Assembly (NCBI GenBank): GCA_963706835.1
Contig: CAVPOB010000001.1
Span: 62,001-126,000, forward strand
Origin: CAVXYG01 sp963706835
GTDB taxonomy: Bacteria > Actinomycetota > Actinomycetes > S36-B12 > GCA-2699445
Direction: 5' to 3'
Length of the DNA: 64,000 nucleotides
Shown here: piece after piece, positions 17,706 to 28,899 of the stretch
Numbering within the stretch: the first letter of the stretch is position 1
Layout: the number at the start of each line of letters is the position of its first letter
Made by a program: the position numbers and the translations under genes
The notes under the pieces: model-generated
The model's database searches: none
What the model was told of the DNA's origin: nothing
What the model saw: the letters and a program-made list of their open reading frames with translations, nothing else

Positions 17706-18307
17706 TCCTCCCGTTGGAGGACCACGACCGCGTCCACCCACGTGCCGGCCTCGCCCTCGCGGCGCAGCGTCTCCGCCGTGCGGACCGCCGGGTCGTCCTC
17801 GGCCAGCCCGAGCGCCGCCAGCACGTCGGCAGGGCCGTACAGCACCGCCGGGTCCGGCGGACCGCCGCCGCAGCCCTCGGTCAGGTTGGCGGGGTCGTGG
17901 GCCACGACGAGCAGCGTGCCGGCGGTGGCTGCCCACGCGACTCGCAGCGCGGCATCGCGCGTTGCCATGTGCGGGGTGTGGAGGAACTGCACGCTGACCA
18001 GGTCGAAGGTCCCCGGCGGCCGCCAGCCGGCCCCGAGGTCGGCCTGCACCCAGGTGATGCGCTCAGCCACGCCCTCTGCCGCTGCGTGGGCCGCACCCCG
18101 CCGCAGCGCGGCCGCGGCGAAATCGACCGCCGTCACCCGCCACCCCCGGGCGGCCAGCCACAGGGCATCGCCGCCCTCGCCGCAGGCCAGGTCCAGCGCG
18201 CTGCCCGGGGCCAGCCCGCCAGCGGTCCTCGCCAGCCAGTGGTTCACGCGGCCCGACCACACCCGGTTCGGCTGGGCGTAGCGTTCCTCCCAGGCCTCCT
18301 GGGTCAC
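17687..18307 (-). CDS. Class I SAM-dependent methyltransferase
   Basis: This 206-residue protein has motif I ALDLACGEGGDALWLA at about residues 37-52, an acidic residue after motif II (VTAVDFA), and FDLVSVQFLH. It resembles the thiopurine/tellurite-resistance type of small methyltransferase, but the substrate is not evident. Its GTG start overlaps the stop of the pterin dehydratase gene (GTGA), so the two are co-translated. Confidence 0.85.
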   Translation of the reverse strand: MTQEAWEERYAQPNRVWSGRVNHWLARTAGGLAPGSALDLACGEGGDALWLAARGWRVTAVDFAAAALRRGAAHAAAEGVAERITWVQADLGAGWRPPGTFDLVSVQFLHTPHMATRDAALRVAWAATAGTLLVVAHDPANLTEGCGGGPPDPAVLYGPADVLAALGLAEDDPAVRTAETLRREGEAGTWVDAVVVLQREDQPPGG

Positions 18308-18582
18308 GGCTGGGCCACGGCGGCGATCCTCGCGGCGAGGTCGAGATCAGCCGCAGTCACCCCGCCGGCCTCATGGCTGACGACGCCGAGGCGCACCGTG
18401 TTCCATCGGATGTCGATGTCCGGATGGTGCTGCATCGCCTCAGCGACTTCCCCGATCCGGTTGACCGCGGCCAGCGCCTCGGCGAAGTCGGCGTAGGTGT
18501 AACTGCGGCGCAGGCCGGACGCGTCGCCCTGCCATCCCTCGGGCAGCCCGGCTGCAATCTCGGCTTCGGTGAGCAGCGCCAT
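18304..18582 (-). CDS. Pterin-4a-carbinolamine dehydratase
   Basis: This 92-residue protein has the PCD signature HHPDIDIRWNTVRLGVVSHE, containing the conserved HH-P-D and the later His. PCDs regenerate quinonoid dihydropterin after aromatic amino acid hydroxylation. No hydroxylase is nearby, and actinobacterial PCDs of this kind often stand alone. GGGAGGA precedes ATG 18582. It lies 30 bp after the MMPL gene and overlaps the methyltransferase. Confidence 0.9.
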   Translation of the reverse strand: MALLTEAEIAAGLPEGWQGDASGLRRSYTYADFAEALAAVNRIGEVAEAMQHHPDIDIRWNTVRLGVVSHEAGGVTAADLDLAARIAAVAQP

Positions 18583-18612
18583 GAAGTCCTCCCTATGTGT
18601 CGCTGTGTCCGG

Positions 18613-20805
18613 TCAAGGCCACGTGAGGGCCTCCTCGTCGCTCAGGTCGGGCTGCTTGGCCAGCGCGCTCGGCCACCACGACTTCGGCCCGATGAGGATC
18701 ACCGATGCCGGTACCACCAGCGACCGGACGATGACGGCGTCGATGAGCACGCCGGAGGCCACGATGAAGGCGATCTGGAACAGGAACAGCAGCGGCAGCA
18801 CCGCCAGCGCACTGAACGTGGCGGCCAGCACGATGCCCGGCGCTGGTGATCACACCGCCGGTGACGGCCAGGGCGCGCAGGATGCCGGCCCGGTTGCCGA
18901 ACCGGATCGTCTCCTCGCGCGCCCTGCGTCATCAGGAAGATGTTGTAGTCGATGCCCAGCGCGGCCAGGAAGACGAACGCGAACAGCGGCACGGACGCAT
19001 CGGCGCCCGGGAAGGTCCATGATCACGTAGAACACGATGGCGGCCAGACCCGAGAGTGGCGGCGAAGGAGATGACCACGGTGGCCGATCAGGAGCAGCGG
19101 CGCCACGATGGCCCGCAGCAGCAGCACCAGCACCAGGAAGGTCACCAGGAGCACGGCCGGGATGATGACGCGCAGATCGCGCTGGGTGGCCTCGTTGGTG
19201 TCCAGCGCGGTGGCCGTCGTGCCGCCGACCAGGGCCTCGGTGCTGACCGCGTCGAGTTCGACGCGCAGGTCGGCCACAGTCTGCCTCGGCATCCGCAGAG
19301 TCGGCCTGGTCCACCAGCGTCACCTGGAACTGCACATTGCCGTCCACGACGACGGGGCTCGGCACCGGGTCCGGGCGGCCCAGCGGTGACCGGGACGACC
19401 CCTGCCACGCCGTCATTGGCGGAGATCACGGCCACCATGTCCTCGTAGGTCATCGGCGGGGCCGATCACGATCGGTCTCGCTGCCGGAGCCGGCGGGGAA
19501 GTGGCGCGCCAGCGCGTCCTGGCCCTGGGTCGACTCCACCTCGGCCAGGAAGAAGTCCGACTGCGGCACGCCATCGGCCTTGAACTCGGGCAGGAACAGG
19601 GCCAGCAGGACCAGTAGCGCCAGCGACCCGCCGAGCACGATCCTCGGCCGCCGGTCCGACGAAGCCGGCCACGCGCGCCCAGAAGCCCCGCACCTGGGCC
19701 TCCGGATCGGCCATGTCCACCTTCGGCTTGGCCGGCCAGTAGGCGCGCCGCCCCAGCATGACCAGGACGGCCGGCAGGAAGGTCAGGGCGGCGATCATCG
19801 CGAAGACGACGCCGATCGCGGCGACCGGACCGAGTCCGCGGTTGGCGTTCAACTCCGACAGCAGCAGGGTCAGCACACCCAGCGCGACGGTTCCGGCCGA
19901 GGCTGCCACCGCCTCCCAGGTGCCGCGCAGCGTCTTGCCCATCGCATCGACCTGGTACTCGGTGCGCCGCAACTCCTCCCGGAAGCGCGAGACGATGAGC
20001 AGCGAGTAGTCCGTCGCGGCGCCGATGACGAGGATGAACAGGATGCCCTGGGCCTGGCCGTTCAGGGTGATGATCCCGTTATCGGCCAGCAGGTAGATCA
20101 CCAGCGAGGCGACGCTCAACGCGAACAGCGACGTGGTCAGGACCACGAACGGCAGGATCGGGCTGCGGTAGACGACCAGCAGGATGACCAGGACGACGGC
20201 CAGGGCCACCAGCAGCAGCAGGCCGTCGATCTCGCCGAACGCCTCGGTGAAGTCGGCCAGGAACCCGGCCGGTCCGGTGACATAGACCTCGGCCCCCAGT
20301 GCCCGCGCCGGACTGTCCGCCAGGGCCTCCCGGATCGCCTCCACTTCTGCGCCCGGTTCGGAGTCCTCCAGGATGACGATGCCGGCGATGACGGTGATCG
20401 CTTCGCCGTCCTCGCTGGGGATGGGCCCGGTGATCTCCGGCTCCACCCCCGGGATCGTCGCCAGTTTCGCGATGTCCTCCGACACCGCCCGAGCGCCTCG
20501 GGCGGGAACGGACCGGGGAACTCGTAGACGATGACGACGGGGATGCTCTCGGCGGGGTTGAAGGCGCCCTGGAGTTCCTGGACCTGGGTCGACTCGGCCT
20601 CGGCCGGCAGGAAGGTGGTCGCGTCGTTCTCCTGCACCTCCGCCAAGCGGCCCGCATACGGGCCCGCCACGCTGCCGATGATCAGCCAGCCGATAACCAG
20701 CAGTGCCGGCACCAGCCACCGCCGCACGCGCACGCCCTGCTTGCTGTGCCGATCCCTGACGCCGACCCGATCCTCCGGCGCTTCGCTGGATGCCACTGCC
20801 GTCAC
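18613..20805 (-). CDS. MMPL/RND family transporter, frame-disrupted
   Basis: Conceptual joining of several frames gives one MMPL protein of about 725 residues. It has an N-terminal helix (WLVPALLVIGWLIIGSVAG), a first periplasmic loop, helices 2-6 with the typical GAATDYSLLIVSRFREELRR (central GxxxDY motif), a second periplasmic loop, and a second set of helices with LGIDYNIFLMT. The final segment is KSWWPSALAKQPDLSDEEAL. The frame changes near 20490, 19640, 19455, 19400, 19290, 19060-19090, 19010, 18920 and 18840. Where it can be judged, these are single extra bases. GTG 20805 overlaps the Nudix stop (GTGA). It is probably an exporter of lipid or small molecules. Confidence 0.85.
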
Positions 20806-21207
20806 ACTCCGGGGGTCGGGGGTGCCTGCAGCATGCGCTGCACGGCGGCCACGATGGGAAGATCAGCCGGGATCCACGATAGCGAGAGCGACTCCGCTGC
20901 GCCCACCCACTGCAGGGCGTCGCAGCTCTCCAAGCAGCGCGGCGACTGCCCGGGGTCAAGCGTGAACCGGTAGACGCGCATGGTGTGCCCGCCGGCGAGC
21001 GGCCAGTCCCCCCCAATCTGCTCACCGACGCGGCCGGTCACGCCGAGCTCCTCGCGCAGCTCCCGCAGCAGGGCGCTGCGGTCGTCCTCGCCCGGCTCGA
21101 TCTTGCCGCCGGGGAACTCCCACAGCCCGGCGAACCGACCGGTGCAGCGCCGGGCCGCCAGCAGCTTCCCGGACGTCGATGATGGCCGCGGCGACGATCG
21201 GCGCCAT
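20802..21207 (-). CDS. Nudix hydrolase (MutT-like), one frameshift
   Basis: After removal of one extra G near 21173 the protein is about 134 residues. It starts MAPIVAAAIIDVRK and carries the Nudix box GGKIEPGE...RELREELGV. It resembles the short MutT/CTP pyrophosphohydrolase group that cleans the nucleotide pool. The ATG shares its A with the TGA of the upstream AlaX gene (TGATG), and its stop overlaps the MMPL start, so it is the middle gene of a tightly coupled operon. Confidence 0.85.
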
Positions 21208-22048
21208 CAGCCGACGATGGTCTCGGACTGGAACCCTGACTCGGTGGCCGTCAACTGCACATGCGTCGTGACCGGCAGATCGCCCAGCGAGCGCACGTGG
21301 GTGCCGCCGCACGGGTAGTGGGCCGTCCCGTCGCGGCAGTTCACAGGTCCAGGTGCGCCGCGCCGCGACCGTCGCGTCGCCACCGGTGTCGATCGACCAC
21401 CGCACCGGCGGCCCGGATCCACGTTGCCAGGCGCTCGTCGACGGCCGACGCAATGCCGTCGAGGTCGGCGAGCAGCGCGGCGGTGTCGAGGCCCTTCTTG
21501 CGGATCGACTTGCCGAGCCGGTAGGTGTCGGTCGAGCGGTTCGGTGTGATGATCGAGCGCTCGATCGCCAGGCCGTCGAGGTCGGGATTGCCCAGACTGT
21601 CCCGACGCGGCGCATCCTTGCGCCACAGCCCGGCCGTGGCCTCGTTGAGGGCCAGCGCCGCCAAGTGACAGGCGGTGTGTGCCGCCGATAGCGCAGCTCG
21701 GTAGTCCGCATCGACCTGCAGATCCACCGCTGCACCGACCGCCGGGGGCTCGGTCTCCACCACGTGCACGACCACCCAGGTCCACCCCGGATCGCCGCGC
21801 CGGGCCGGGATGTCCGCGCCGAGCCGCAACTCGCCATCCGGCCCGTAGGCCCCGGTCAGACAGTCCACCACGGCGCGATCGGCCAACGTGCCGCGGTCGG
21901 CGGGCTGATCGGGCCAGGTGTGGTCCAGCGGGTGGAAGGGTGTGGAGTCGGTGACGACGGCGAACCGCGCGCCCAGCGGCTGCGTCGCCACCACCCGAGC
22001 GCTTCCGGCGGTCGCTCCGTCGGGGAAGCGCACGATCGTAGGGTCCAC
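21207..22048 (-). CDS. AlaX-type alanyl-tRNA editing protein, frame-disrupted
   Basis: The N-terminal two thirds is in one frame and holds the metal-binding HTACH motif (HxxxH). The C-terminal part, in another frame, holds CGGTHVRSLG, the second half of the AlaRS/ThrRS editing zinc site. Together they mark a free-standing editing domain that removes Ser or Gly mischarged on tRNA-Ala. The length fits about 280 residues with two extra bases between about 21350 and 21180. The GTG start is set by a -10 box 6 nt upstream. It is the first gene of the AlaX-Nudix-MMPL operon. Confidence 0.8.
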
Positions 22049-22054
22049 GCGCCC

Positions 22055-22060
22055 ACCGTA
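22055..22060 (-). promoter_or_regulatory. -10 box of leaderless AlaX operon
   Basis: Read on the minus strand, TACGGT is followed after 6 nt (GGGCGC) by the GTG start at 22048. Confidence 0.6.
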
Positions 22061-22105
22061 GTCGCCGAGAGCGGAGCGTGCCGCGGTGACGCAGTCTGAC
22101 GGCCC

Positions 22106-22111
22106 TACACT
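22106..22111 (+). promoter_or_regulatory. -10 box of leaderless typA
   Basis: TACACT is 6 nt upstream of GTG 22118. Confidence 0.6.
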
Positions 22112-22117
22112 CAGTCA

Positions 22118-23983
22118 GTGAGGACTACATCCCGCAGTGACCTGCGCAACGTCGCCATCGTCGCCCACGTCGACCATGGCAAGACCACGCTCGTGGACGC
22201 CATGCTCTGGCAGTCCGGGGCCTTCCGAGCCGGTTCCGACGTCGCCGATCGCGTCATGGACTCGATGGACCTGGAGCGCGAGAAGGGCATCACGATCCTC
22301 GCCAAGAACACCGCGGTTCGGTTCGGCGACGACGACGATCAACATCATCGACACCCCCGGCCACGCCGACTTCGGCGGCGAGGTGGAGCGCGGGCCTGGA
22401 GATGGTGGACGGCGTGCTGCTGCTCGTCGACGCCTCCGAGGGGCCGCTGCCGCAGACCCGGTTCGTGCTGCGCAAGGCGCTGGCCAAGCGGCTGCCGATC
22501 GTGGTGGTGATCAACAAGGTCGACCGTTCCGACGCCCGGATCGCTGCCGTCGAGGAGGAGACCTACGAACTCTTCCTGGACCTCATCGACGACGCCGACG
22601 CCGCGGTGCTGGACTTCCCCATCGTGTACGCCTCGGCGAAGGCCGGCCGCGCGTCCCTGACCCGCCCCGACGATGGCGGACATGCCGGACGGCGAGGACC
22701 TGCGGCCGCTCATGGAGACCTTGATCGCCACCGTGCCGGCGCCGACCTACGACCCCGACGCCGGGCTGCAGGCGCACGTGACCAACCTCGATGCCTCGCC
22801 GTACCTCGGCCGGCTGGCGCTGTGCCGGGTGCATGCCGGGACGATCCGGCGCGGGCAGGCGGTGGCGTGGTGCCGGGCGGACGGGACGCATCGTGCCGGC
22901 CAAGATCGCCGAACTGCTCATCACCGAGGCGCTGGAGCGGGTGCCGGCGGAGTCTGCCGGACCGGGCGACATCATCGCGGTCGCCGGACTGCCCGACATC
23001 ACCATCGGCGAGACGCTGGCCGACCCGGAGCACCCGGTGCCGCTGCCCGTGATCACCGTCGACGAGCCGAGCATCTCGATGACGATCGGCATCAACACCT
23101 CTCCGCTGACCGGGCAGAGCGGCAAGAAGCTCACCGCGCGGCTGGTGAAGGCGCGACTGGAGACCGAGCTCATCGGCAACGTCTCGCTGCGGGTCGCCGA
23201 CACCGAGCGGCCCGACACGTGGGAGGTGCAGGGCCGCGGGGAGCTGCAGCTGGCCGTCCTGGTGGAGATGATGCGTCGCGAGGGCTTCGAGCTCACCGTC
23301 GGCAAGCCGCAGGTCGTCACGCGCGAGATCGACGGCATGCGATCCACGAGCCGGTGGAGCACCTCACGGTGGACGTGCCCGAGGACTACGTCGGCGTGGT
23401 CACCCAGCTGCTCGGGCCTGCGCAAGGGCCGCATGGAGCAGATGGTCAACCACGGCTCCGGCTGGGTCCGGATGGAGTACCGGGTGCCGGCGCGCGGACT
23501 GATCGGGTTCCGCACCGAGTTCCTCACCGAGACCCGTGGCACCGGGCTGCTGCACCACGTCTTCGACGGGTACGAGCCGTGGTTCGGCGAGGTGCGCACC
23601 CGGCCCACCGGATCGCTGGTCGCCGACCGGCGTGGCGCGGTGACGTCCTACGCCTGCCTGAACCTGCAGGAGCGCGGCGTGCTGTTCGTCGGGCCCGGGG
23701 TACGAGGTGTACGAGGGCATGATCGTCGGCGAGAACTCCCGCTGCCGACGACATGGACGTCAACCCCACCAAGGAGAAGAAGCTCACCAACATCCGCTCG
23801 TCGACCGGGGAGGAGTTGGTGCGACTGATCCCGCCCAAGCCGCTGTCGCTGGAGCAGGCACTGGAGTTCTGCCGCGAGGACGAGTGCGTCGAGGTGACCC
23901 CGGCCGCCGTGCGGCTGCGCAAGGTGACGCTGGACGCGGTAACGCGGGGACGCGAGGCGTCCCGCCGCAAACGCGAGGGCTGA
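22118..23983 (+). CDS. typA: Translational GTPase TypA/BipA, frame-disrupted
   Basis: Joined across frame changes, this is a 618-residue TypA. It has the G1 motif AHVDHGKTT, switch I EREKGITILAKNTAV, G3 DTPGHADFGGEVER, G4 VVINKVDR, elongation-factor domains 2, 3 and V, and the family-specific C-terminus (RTRPTGSLVADR, MDVNPTKEKKLTNIRSS). Extra bases are inferred near 22332, 22394, 22675, 22888, 23340 (two), 23418, 23698 and 23742. Removing them restores the expected TypA sequence throughout. TypA is a ribosome-associated GTPase important at low temperature and stress. Because every break is an insertion, I consider the gene functional and the sequence faulty. Confidence 0.9.
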
Positions 23984-24189
23984 AGATCCAGCGTCATTGG
24001 TGGTCAACATGCTCGCGGTGGCTTCGTCTGCTGCAGACCCAGCGGGCTGGCGGCGGTGGGGCACCATCGGCGCGCGCCGAGTCCTGAGGTGCTGCGTCTC
24101 GTTGTCGCCTTCGACGGCGGGATCCCCGCTGCCGCTGCTGACCGGGCCGTCCGCGCCCATCCTGGACGGCAGGAACGGCACCTCGGCTT

Positions 24190-24420
24190 CCACCGGTGCA
24201 CCCGGGGTGGGGGTTTGCACCCGGGATGGGGGCTCTGGGGCTCCGCCACCGGTGCACCCGGGGTGGGGGTTTGCACCCGGGATGGGGGCTCAGGGGTCTG
24301 ATCCGAGCGAGTTCGCCCCCGCGGCGGGTGCATACCCCCGTATCGGGTGCAGTGATGCACCGGAAACCGGACGATCCGCCCCCGCGGCGGGTGCATACCC
24401 CCGCACCGGGTGCAGTCATC
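24190..24420. repeat. Dyad-symmetric intergenic repeat element, locus B
   Basis: Two forward units start at 24197 and 24253 (56 bp apart). Two reverse units end at 24350 and 24413 (63 bp apart). The central span from the second forward start to the first reverse end is 98 bp. Half-unit triplets read in forward orientation are ggg/gga (twice), then ata/ccg and gtg/ccg. The element lies between the 3' ends of typA and the APC permease. Confidence 0.85.
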
Positions 24421-24439
24421 CGCCGATTGGTCAGAGACC

Positions 24440-24690
24440 GGCGTGCACTCAGGGTCGGGTCCGTTCATTGCTGCGGCGTGCACCCAGGGTCGGGTCCGTT
24501 CAGGGCGGCACCGGTGCACCCGGGATCGGGCCCATCTCAGGGCGGCACCGGTGCACCCGGATCGGGCCATCCGGGCGGCACCGTTGCACCCGGGTCGGGC
24601 CCGTCCTGGGACGGCACCGGTGCACCCGGGCTAAGGGTTTGCACCCGGGAACAGGGGCTCTGGGGTCTGATCCGCGCGACGCCAGCCCCG
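24440..24690. repeat. Secondary GCACCC repeat array next to locus B
   Basis: GCACCC or GCACTC recurs at 24444, 24480, 24515, 24553, 24586, 24622 and 24641, mostly 33-38 bp apart, within a CGGCACCGGTGCACCCGGG-like consensus. All copies point the same way. It looks like a diverged relative of the dyad element with a shorter period. Confidence 0.7.
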
Positions 24691-24731
24691 CCTCAAGTGC
24701 ATACCCCGCCAGAACGCCACGGCGGTGGTGG

Positions 24732-26675
24732 TCACGGCTGCGACGAATCTTGGCTGGCCCGACTCTTCGTCACGCTGTGCGGCACGCTGGCGACCATGAC
24801 CCCCGGCAGCCGCGAGAGCCGGGTGCGCAGCCGCAGGGCCGTCTGCTCGTGCAGCAGGTTCTCCCACCAGCGCCCTGCCCGGAAGGTGGGCACGTAGATC
24901 ATCACGAGGTCGCGCGGGCTGGCGCGTCGCAGGCCGTCCACGTACTCGATCACCGGCCGGGTCACCTCCCGGTACGGGGAGGCCACCAGGCGCAGCGGGA
25001 TGTCGATGCCGCGCCGTTCCCACTCCTGCGCCAACTCCTTGCCCCCGGAGCCGGCAGCGTCGACGTGCACGCCTTCCAGGACCGTGGGTCGTTGCGCTGC
25101 GGCATAGCGCAGTGCCCGCAGGGTGGGGGAGTCGAGCCGGGCCACCAGCACGATCGCGTGCACCCGGCTGGGCAGCGTGACCCTCGGCGAATCTCCCACC
25201 GAGGTGTTCCGGTCCACCGTGTCGTAGTGCCGCCGGATGCTGATCATCAGCAGGAACAGCGTCGGGAGCGCGACGCACACGACCCAGGCGCCGTAGGCGA
25301 ACTTCGACACCAGCACCACGACCAGCACCAGGCCGGTGAGGAGGAGCCCGGTGACGTTGACCAGGCGATTGCCCTGCATCTGCAGCCGTTCGCGGCCGTG
25401 GCGCCCGCGCATCCGTCGGGTCCAGTACCGGACCATGCCGAGTTGGCTGAGGGTGAAGGCGACGAACACCCCGACGATGTAGAGCTGGATGATCCGGCTG
25501 ACGTCGGCCCCGAACGCCACCACGAGCAGCGCCGCCGCCGAGGCGAGCATGATGATCCCGTTGCTGAAGGCCAACCGGTCGCCGCGGGCACGCAGTTGCC
25601 GCGGCAGGTAGCCGTCCGCCGCCAGGATGGAGCCGAGCATCGGGAAGCCGTTGAACGCGGAGTTCGCGGCCATGACGAGGATGAGCGCGGTCGCGGCGCT
25701 GACGACGAGTGCGGCGACCGGCGCACCCGAGAACACGGCCTGCGCCACCTGCGCGATCACAGTCTTCTGCTGCTCGCCGTCGGGAAGGCCGAGCAGCGTC
25801 TCGGGGGTGGCGGTGACCTTCACGCCCGTCTCCAGGGCGAGCCAGACGATGCCGGCGAACATCGTCATCGACACCGCGCCCAGCAAGAGCAGAGTGGTGG
25901 CAGCGTTGCGGGCCTTGGGCTCCTGGAAGGCGGGCACGCCGGTGCTGATGGCCTCCACACCGGTCAGCGCGGTGGTCCCGGAGGAGAACGCGCGCGCGAG
26001 CAGGAATGCCAGGGCGAATCCGGTGGGCACGGCCGTCTCGGCCTGGATCACCCAGTCCGCGCTCTCGGCGCGCATCTCGTCGCCGGAGGCCAGCCGCGCC
26101 GCAGCCACGATCATCATGGTGAAGATCGCGGCGATGAACAGGTAGGCCGGCACCGCCGAGGCAGCCCCTGTGCTGCGCACGCCGCGCAGATTCACCACCG
26201 TGACGGCGATGATGAGCACAACGGCCATCGGCACGATCCAGGGGGCCAGCACCGGGACCGCGCTGGCGATGTTGGCCGATGCTGCCGAGATCGACACCGC
26301 CACCGTCAGCATGTAGTCGACCAGGAGGGCGCTGGCCGCGAAGACCCCGGCGCGCGGCCCGAGGTTCTCGCTGACGACGGAGTAGTCGCCGCCGCCGGAG
26401 GGATAGGCCCGGACGTTCTGCCGGTAGGACATGACGACGATGGCGAAGACCACGACAACCGCGGCAGCGATGCCGGGCGTGTAGCTGTAGAACGCGAAGC
26501 CGGCGAGGCTGAGGATGACGAGGATCTCCTGCACCGCGTAGGCGTTGGAGCTGAGCGCGTCGCTGGCGAACACCGGCAGTGCCAGCCGCTTGGGCAGCAG
26601 CGTCTCCCCGATTTGCTCGCTGGCCATCTGCCGCCCGAGGACGATGCGACGGGCCCGGCTCGTCCCATTAGCCAT
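24732..26675 (-). CDS. APC family permease
   Basis: This 647-residue protein has about 12 membrane helices (conserved start ETLLPKRLALPVFASDALSS, then SYRQNVRAYPSGGGDYSVV) and a soluble C-terminal region of about 150 residues. It matches the actinobacterial APC subgroup often found near TrkA-type potassium genes, so amino acid or K+ transport is possible. ATG 26675 is preferred because AGGGAAG precedes it by 6 nt. An in-frame GTG lies 6 bases further out. The frame is intact although genes on both sides are disrupted. Confidence 0.85.
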   Translation of the reverse strand: MANGTSRARRIVLGRQMASEQIGETLLPKRLALPVFASDALSSNAYAVQEILVILSLAGFAFYSYTPGIAAAVVVVFAIVVMSYRQNVRAYPSGGGDYSVVSENLGPRAGVFAASALLVDYMLTVAVSISAASANIASAVPVLAPWIVPMAVVLIIAVTVVNLRGVRSTGAASAVPAYLFIAAIFTMMIVAAARLASGDEMRAESADWVIQAETAVPTGFALAFLLARAFSSGTTALTGVEAISTGVPAFQEPKARNAATTLLLLGAVSMTMFAGIVWLALETGVKVTATPETLLGLPDGEQQKTVIAQVAQAVFSGAPVAALVVSAATALILVMAANSAFNGFPMLGSILAADGYLPRQLRARGDRLAFSNGIIMLASAAALLVVAFGADVSRIIQLYIVGVFVAFTLSQLGMVRYWTRRMRGRHGRERLQMQGNRLVNVTGLLLTGLVLVVVLVSKFAYGAWVVCVALPTLFLLMISIRRHYDTVDRNTSVGDSPRVTLPSRVHAIVLVARLDSPTLRALRYAAAQRPTVLEGVHVDAAGSGGKELAQEWERRGIDIPLRLVASPYREVTRPVIEYVDGLRRASPRDLVMIYVPTFRAGRWWENLLHEQTALRLRTRLSRLPGVMVASVPHSVTKSRASQDSSQP

Positions 26676-26732
26676 GGCCACTTCCCTGCACGTTGCTGAT
26701 CGTAGAGGTCCTGACCCCGTCCTCGGCGGCGA

Positions 26733-28831
26733 CTATGCCTGGCCGGAGCGCAGGTGCCGGTCGAAGAACGCCCGCTCCACGCGCAGCAGGTTCTCCGTGA
26801 TGGACTCCTGCGGCGTCATGTGGCTGACGCGGGGCAGCGGCAGGACCTCATGGGGCCGCCCCGCCGCGGTCAGGGCCGCGGAGAGTTGCAGGGTGTGGGC
26901 GGCCACGACGTTGTCGTCGGCCAGGCCGTGCACCAGGCACAACGGTCGGCGCAGCTTCGGTGCCAGCGGCAGCAGCGACGACTGGTCGTAGGCCTCGGCC
27001 AGCGCATCGGGCCGGCCCAGGTAGCGCTCGGTGTAGTGCGTGTCGTACAGGCGCCACTCGGTCACCGGAGCGCCGGCAAATGCTGCGTGGAAGACGTCCG
27101 GCTCCCGCAGCACGGCGAGCGCGGCGAGGTAGCCGCCGAAGGACCAGCCTCGGATGCCCACGCGGCAGGCGTCCAGCCGGTCGGGATAGGCGGCCAGTGC
27201 CTGGCGCAGCCCGGTGATCTGGTCCGCCAGTGGCGGGCCGGCCAGGTCGCAGGCGATAGCGGCCTCGCAGGTCGGCGACACTCCGGGACTGCCCCGACCG
27301 TCGATGACGACCACGGCGTACCCACAGTCGGCGAGCCACTGCTCGGTTGCCAGGCTCAGCGGTGCCCGCACGACGCGTTGGGCGTGCGGACCGCCGTAGG
27401 AGGACACGATGATCGGGGCGGGGTCTGCTCCCTGCGGCAGGATCACGGCGACGCGCACCGCCCCGTCACCGGGCAGGTAGGTGACCCGGGGCGCGCCCAC
27501 CGGCGCCTCGGCGCGGTTGGGCAGCAGGGCCGAGGGGTTGGCCGGGCTCGCCCACCCGGAACTCCGGCTGCCACTGCTGCGGATCGGTCACGGCCACGAC
27601 CGGCACCGCCCCAGTGGCCAACGGGGAGTGCCAGCCCGGGCCGTGGGTGAGCTGGGTGAGCGTGTCCCCGGACAGGTGCAGGAGGTGCTGGTCGCGCGGG
27701 TCGTCGCTGGCCGCGACCCAGATGCCGGTCGCGTCGCAGCGCAGCAGTCCGCGCACGAACCACTGCGGCGGCGTCAGCCAGCGGTCCGCCTTGCGCACGC
27801 GCCACGCGTCATGGGCCGGGTCCACGTCGATCAGCACCAGTTCGCCGTCCGGGGCCAGCCGGGGACTGCCGGGATGCAGTTCGACCCAGGGCGAATGCTC
27901 CTGCACGGTCAGGGCCGAGGTCTGCCCGGTGGCGGCATCGACGAGCAGGTGCGCCACCCGGCTCTGGTCCCGCGACTGCACCGAGACGACGATCCCGGCG
28001 TCGTCCCACCGCGCGGCGGCCAGGTACGGCAGCGCCGCCCGGTCCCAGCTCACTTCGACCCGTTCGCCGGTCAGGTCGAGCAGCCACAGCCGTACGTCCG
28101 CGTTGGGCGTGCCGGCGGCCGGGTAGCGCATCGCGCGCGGTGCTGCCGCGGGATCCGCCGGGTCGCTGATCCACCACTGCTCCACCGCCGACTCGTCGAC
28201 GTGCGCGACCAGCAGCCGATCGCTGTCCGGCGACCACCAGAAGCCGCGCAGCCGTCCCATCTCCTCGGCCGCGATGAACTCCGCCAGCCCCCAGTGCTCG
28301 GTCGGCGGCATCTGCCCGTGCCACGGCCCGGTCGGCGCCGTCGTCGAGATCGATCACGCGCAGATCGCCACCGCTGTGGTAGGCGACGCGTCGGCCGTCG
28401 GGGCTGATCCGGGGGTCGACCGCACCGGTCGCCGTCGGCAGGGCCCGCACGCCGGCATCCGATGCCACGAGACAGAGCCGGCCGGACAGCGCGAACACCG
28501 ATCGCGTCGCCGGCCCGGTCGCTGGTGAAGCCGGTGATGCCGGCTCCGCCCTCGCGCAGCCGTTCCCGGCGGGCGCGCTCGGCCGGCGGCAGATCCTCGG
28601 CGTCGGCCGAGCAGGTCGCCGCGGATCCGCCAGCGTCCGCTCCCGGCCGTGCGGCGTCGAGTCTCGCGCAGCGCCTGTACCGGGTCGGTCGGCGCCGTCG
28701 CTGGCGAGGTACCGCACCCGCCAGTCTCCGGCTGAGCCGAAGGCCGACGACCGCTCTTGGGCTGGCCGCGTCCGGAAGGCCCCGGTCGCGGCTTTGCGGG
28801 CTGGCAGGTCCGTTGGCGTGCATCTGGGCAT
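26733..28831 (-). CDS. S9 family prolyl/dipeptidyl peptidase, frame-disrupted
   Basis: The C-terminal catalytic domain is intact and holds the nucleophile in RGWSFGGY, the Asp in HGLADDNV and the His in RVSHMTPQES. The N-terminal DPP-IV-like beta-propeller is spread over several frames (DPRISPDGRRVAYHSGGDL, EHWGLAEFIAAEEMGR, WWSPDSDRLLVAHVDES). Extra bases are inferred near 27545 and 28327, and about three more between 28480 and 28720. The intended length is about 697 residues. ATG 28831 gives a plausible N-terminus, but the true start is uncertain because the region is error-rich. It cleaves N-terminal dipeptides or oligopeptides. Confidence 0.82.
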
Positions 28832-28886
28832 GATGCCACCGCAGCCGCCGCGCAGGATCGCGGGCACCGGGCCGACCAGCAGGACG

Positions 28887-28892
28887 TAGCCT
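28887..28892 (+). promoter_or_regulatory. -10 box of mshB
   Basis: TAGCCT ends 7 nt before ATG 28900. Confidence 0.5.
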
Positions 28893-28899
28893 GGTGGGC

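Noticed and set aside
22118..23983. Programmed frameshifting in typA
   Set aside because: Eight separate shift sites in a universally conserved gene, all repaired by deleting one or two bases, cannot be programmed events. Sequence error is far simpler.
23997..26699. A 900-codon plus-strand frame across locus B and the APC permease
   Set aside because: It is antisense to a well-defined membrane permease. The composition is that of a shadow frame.
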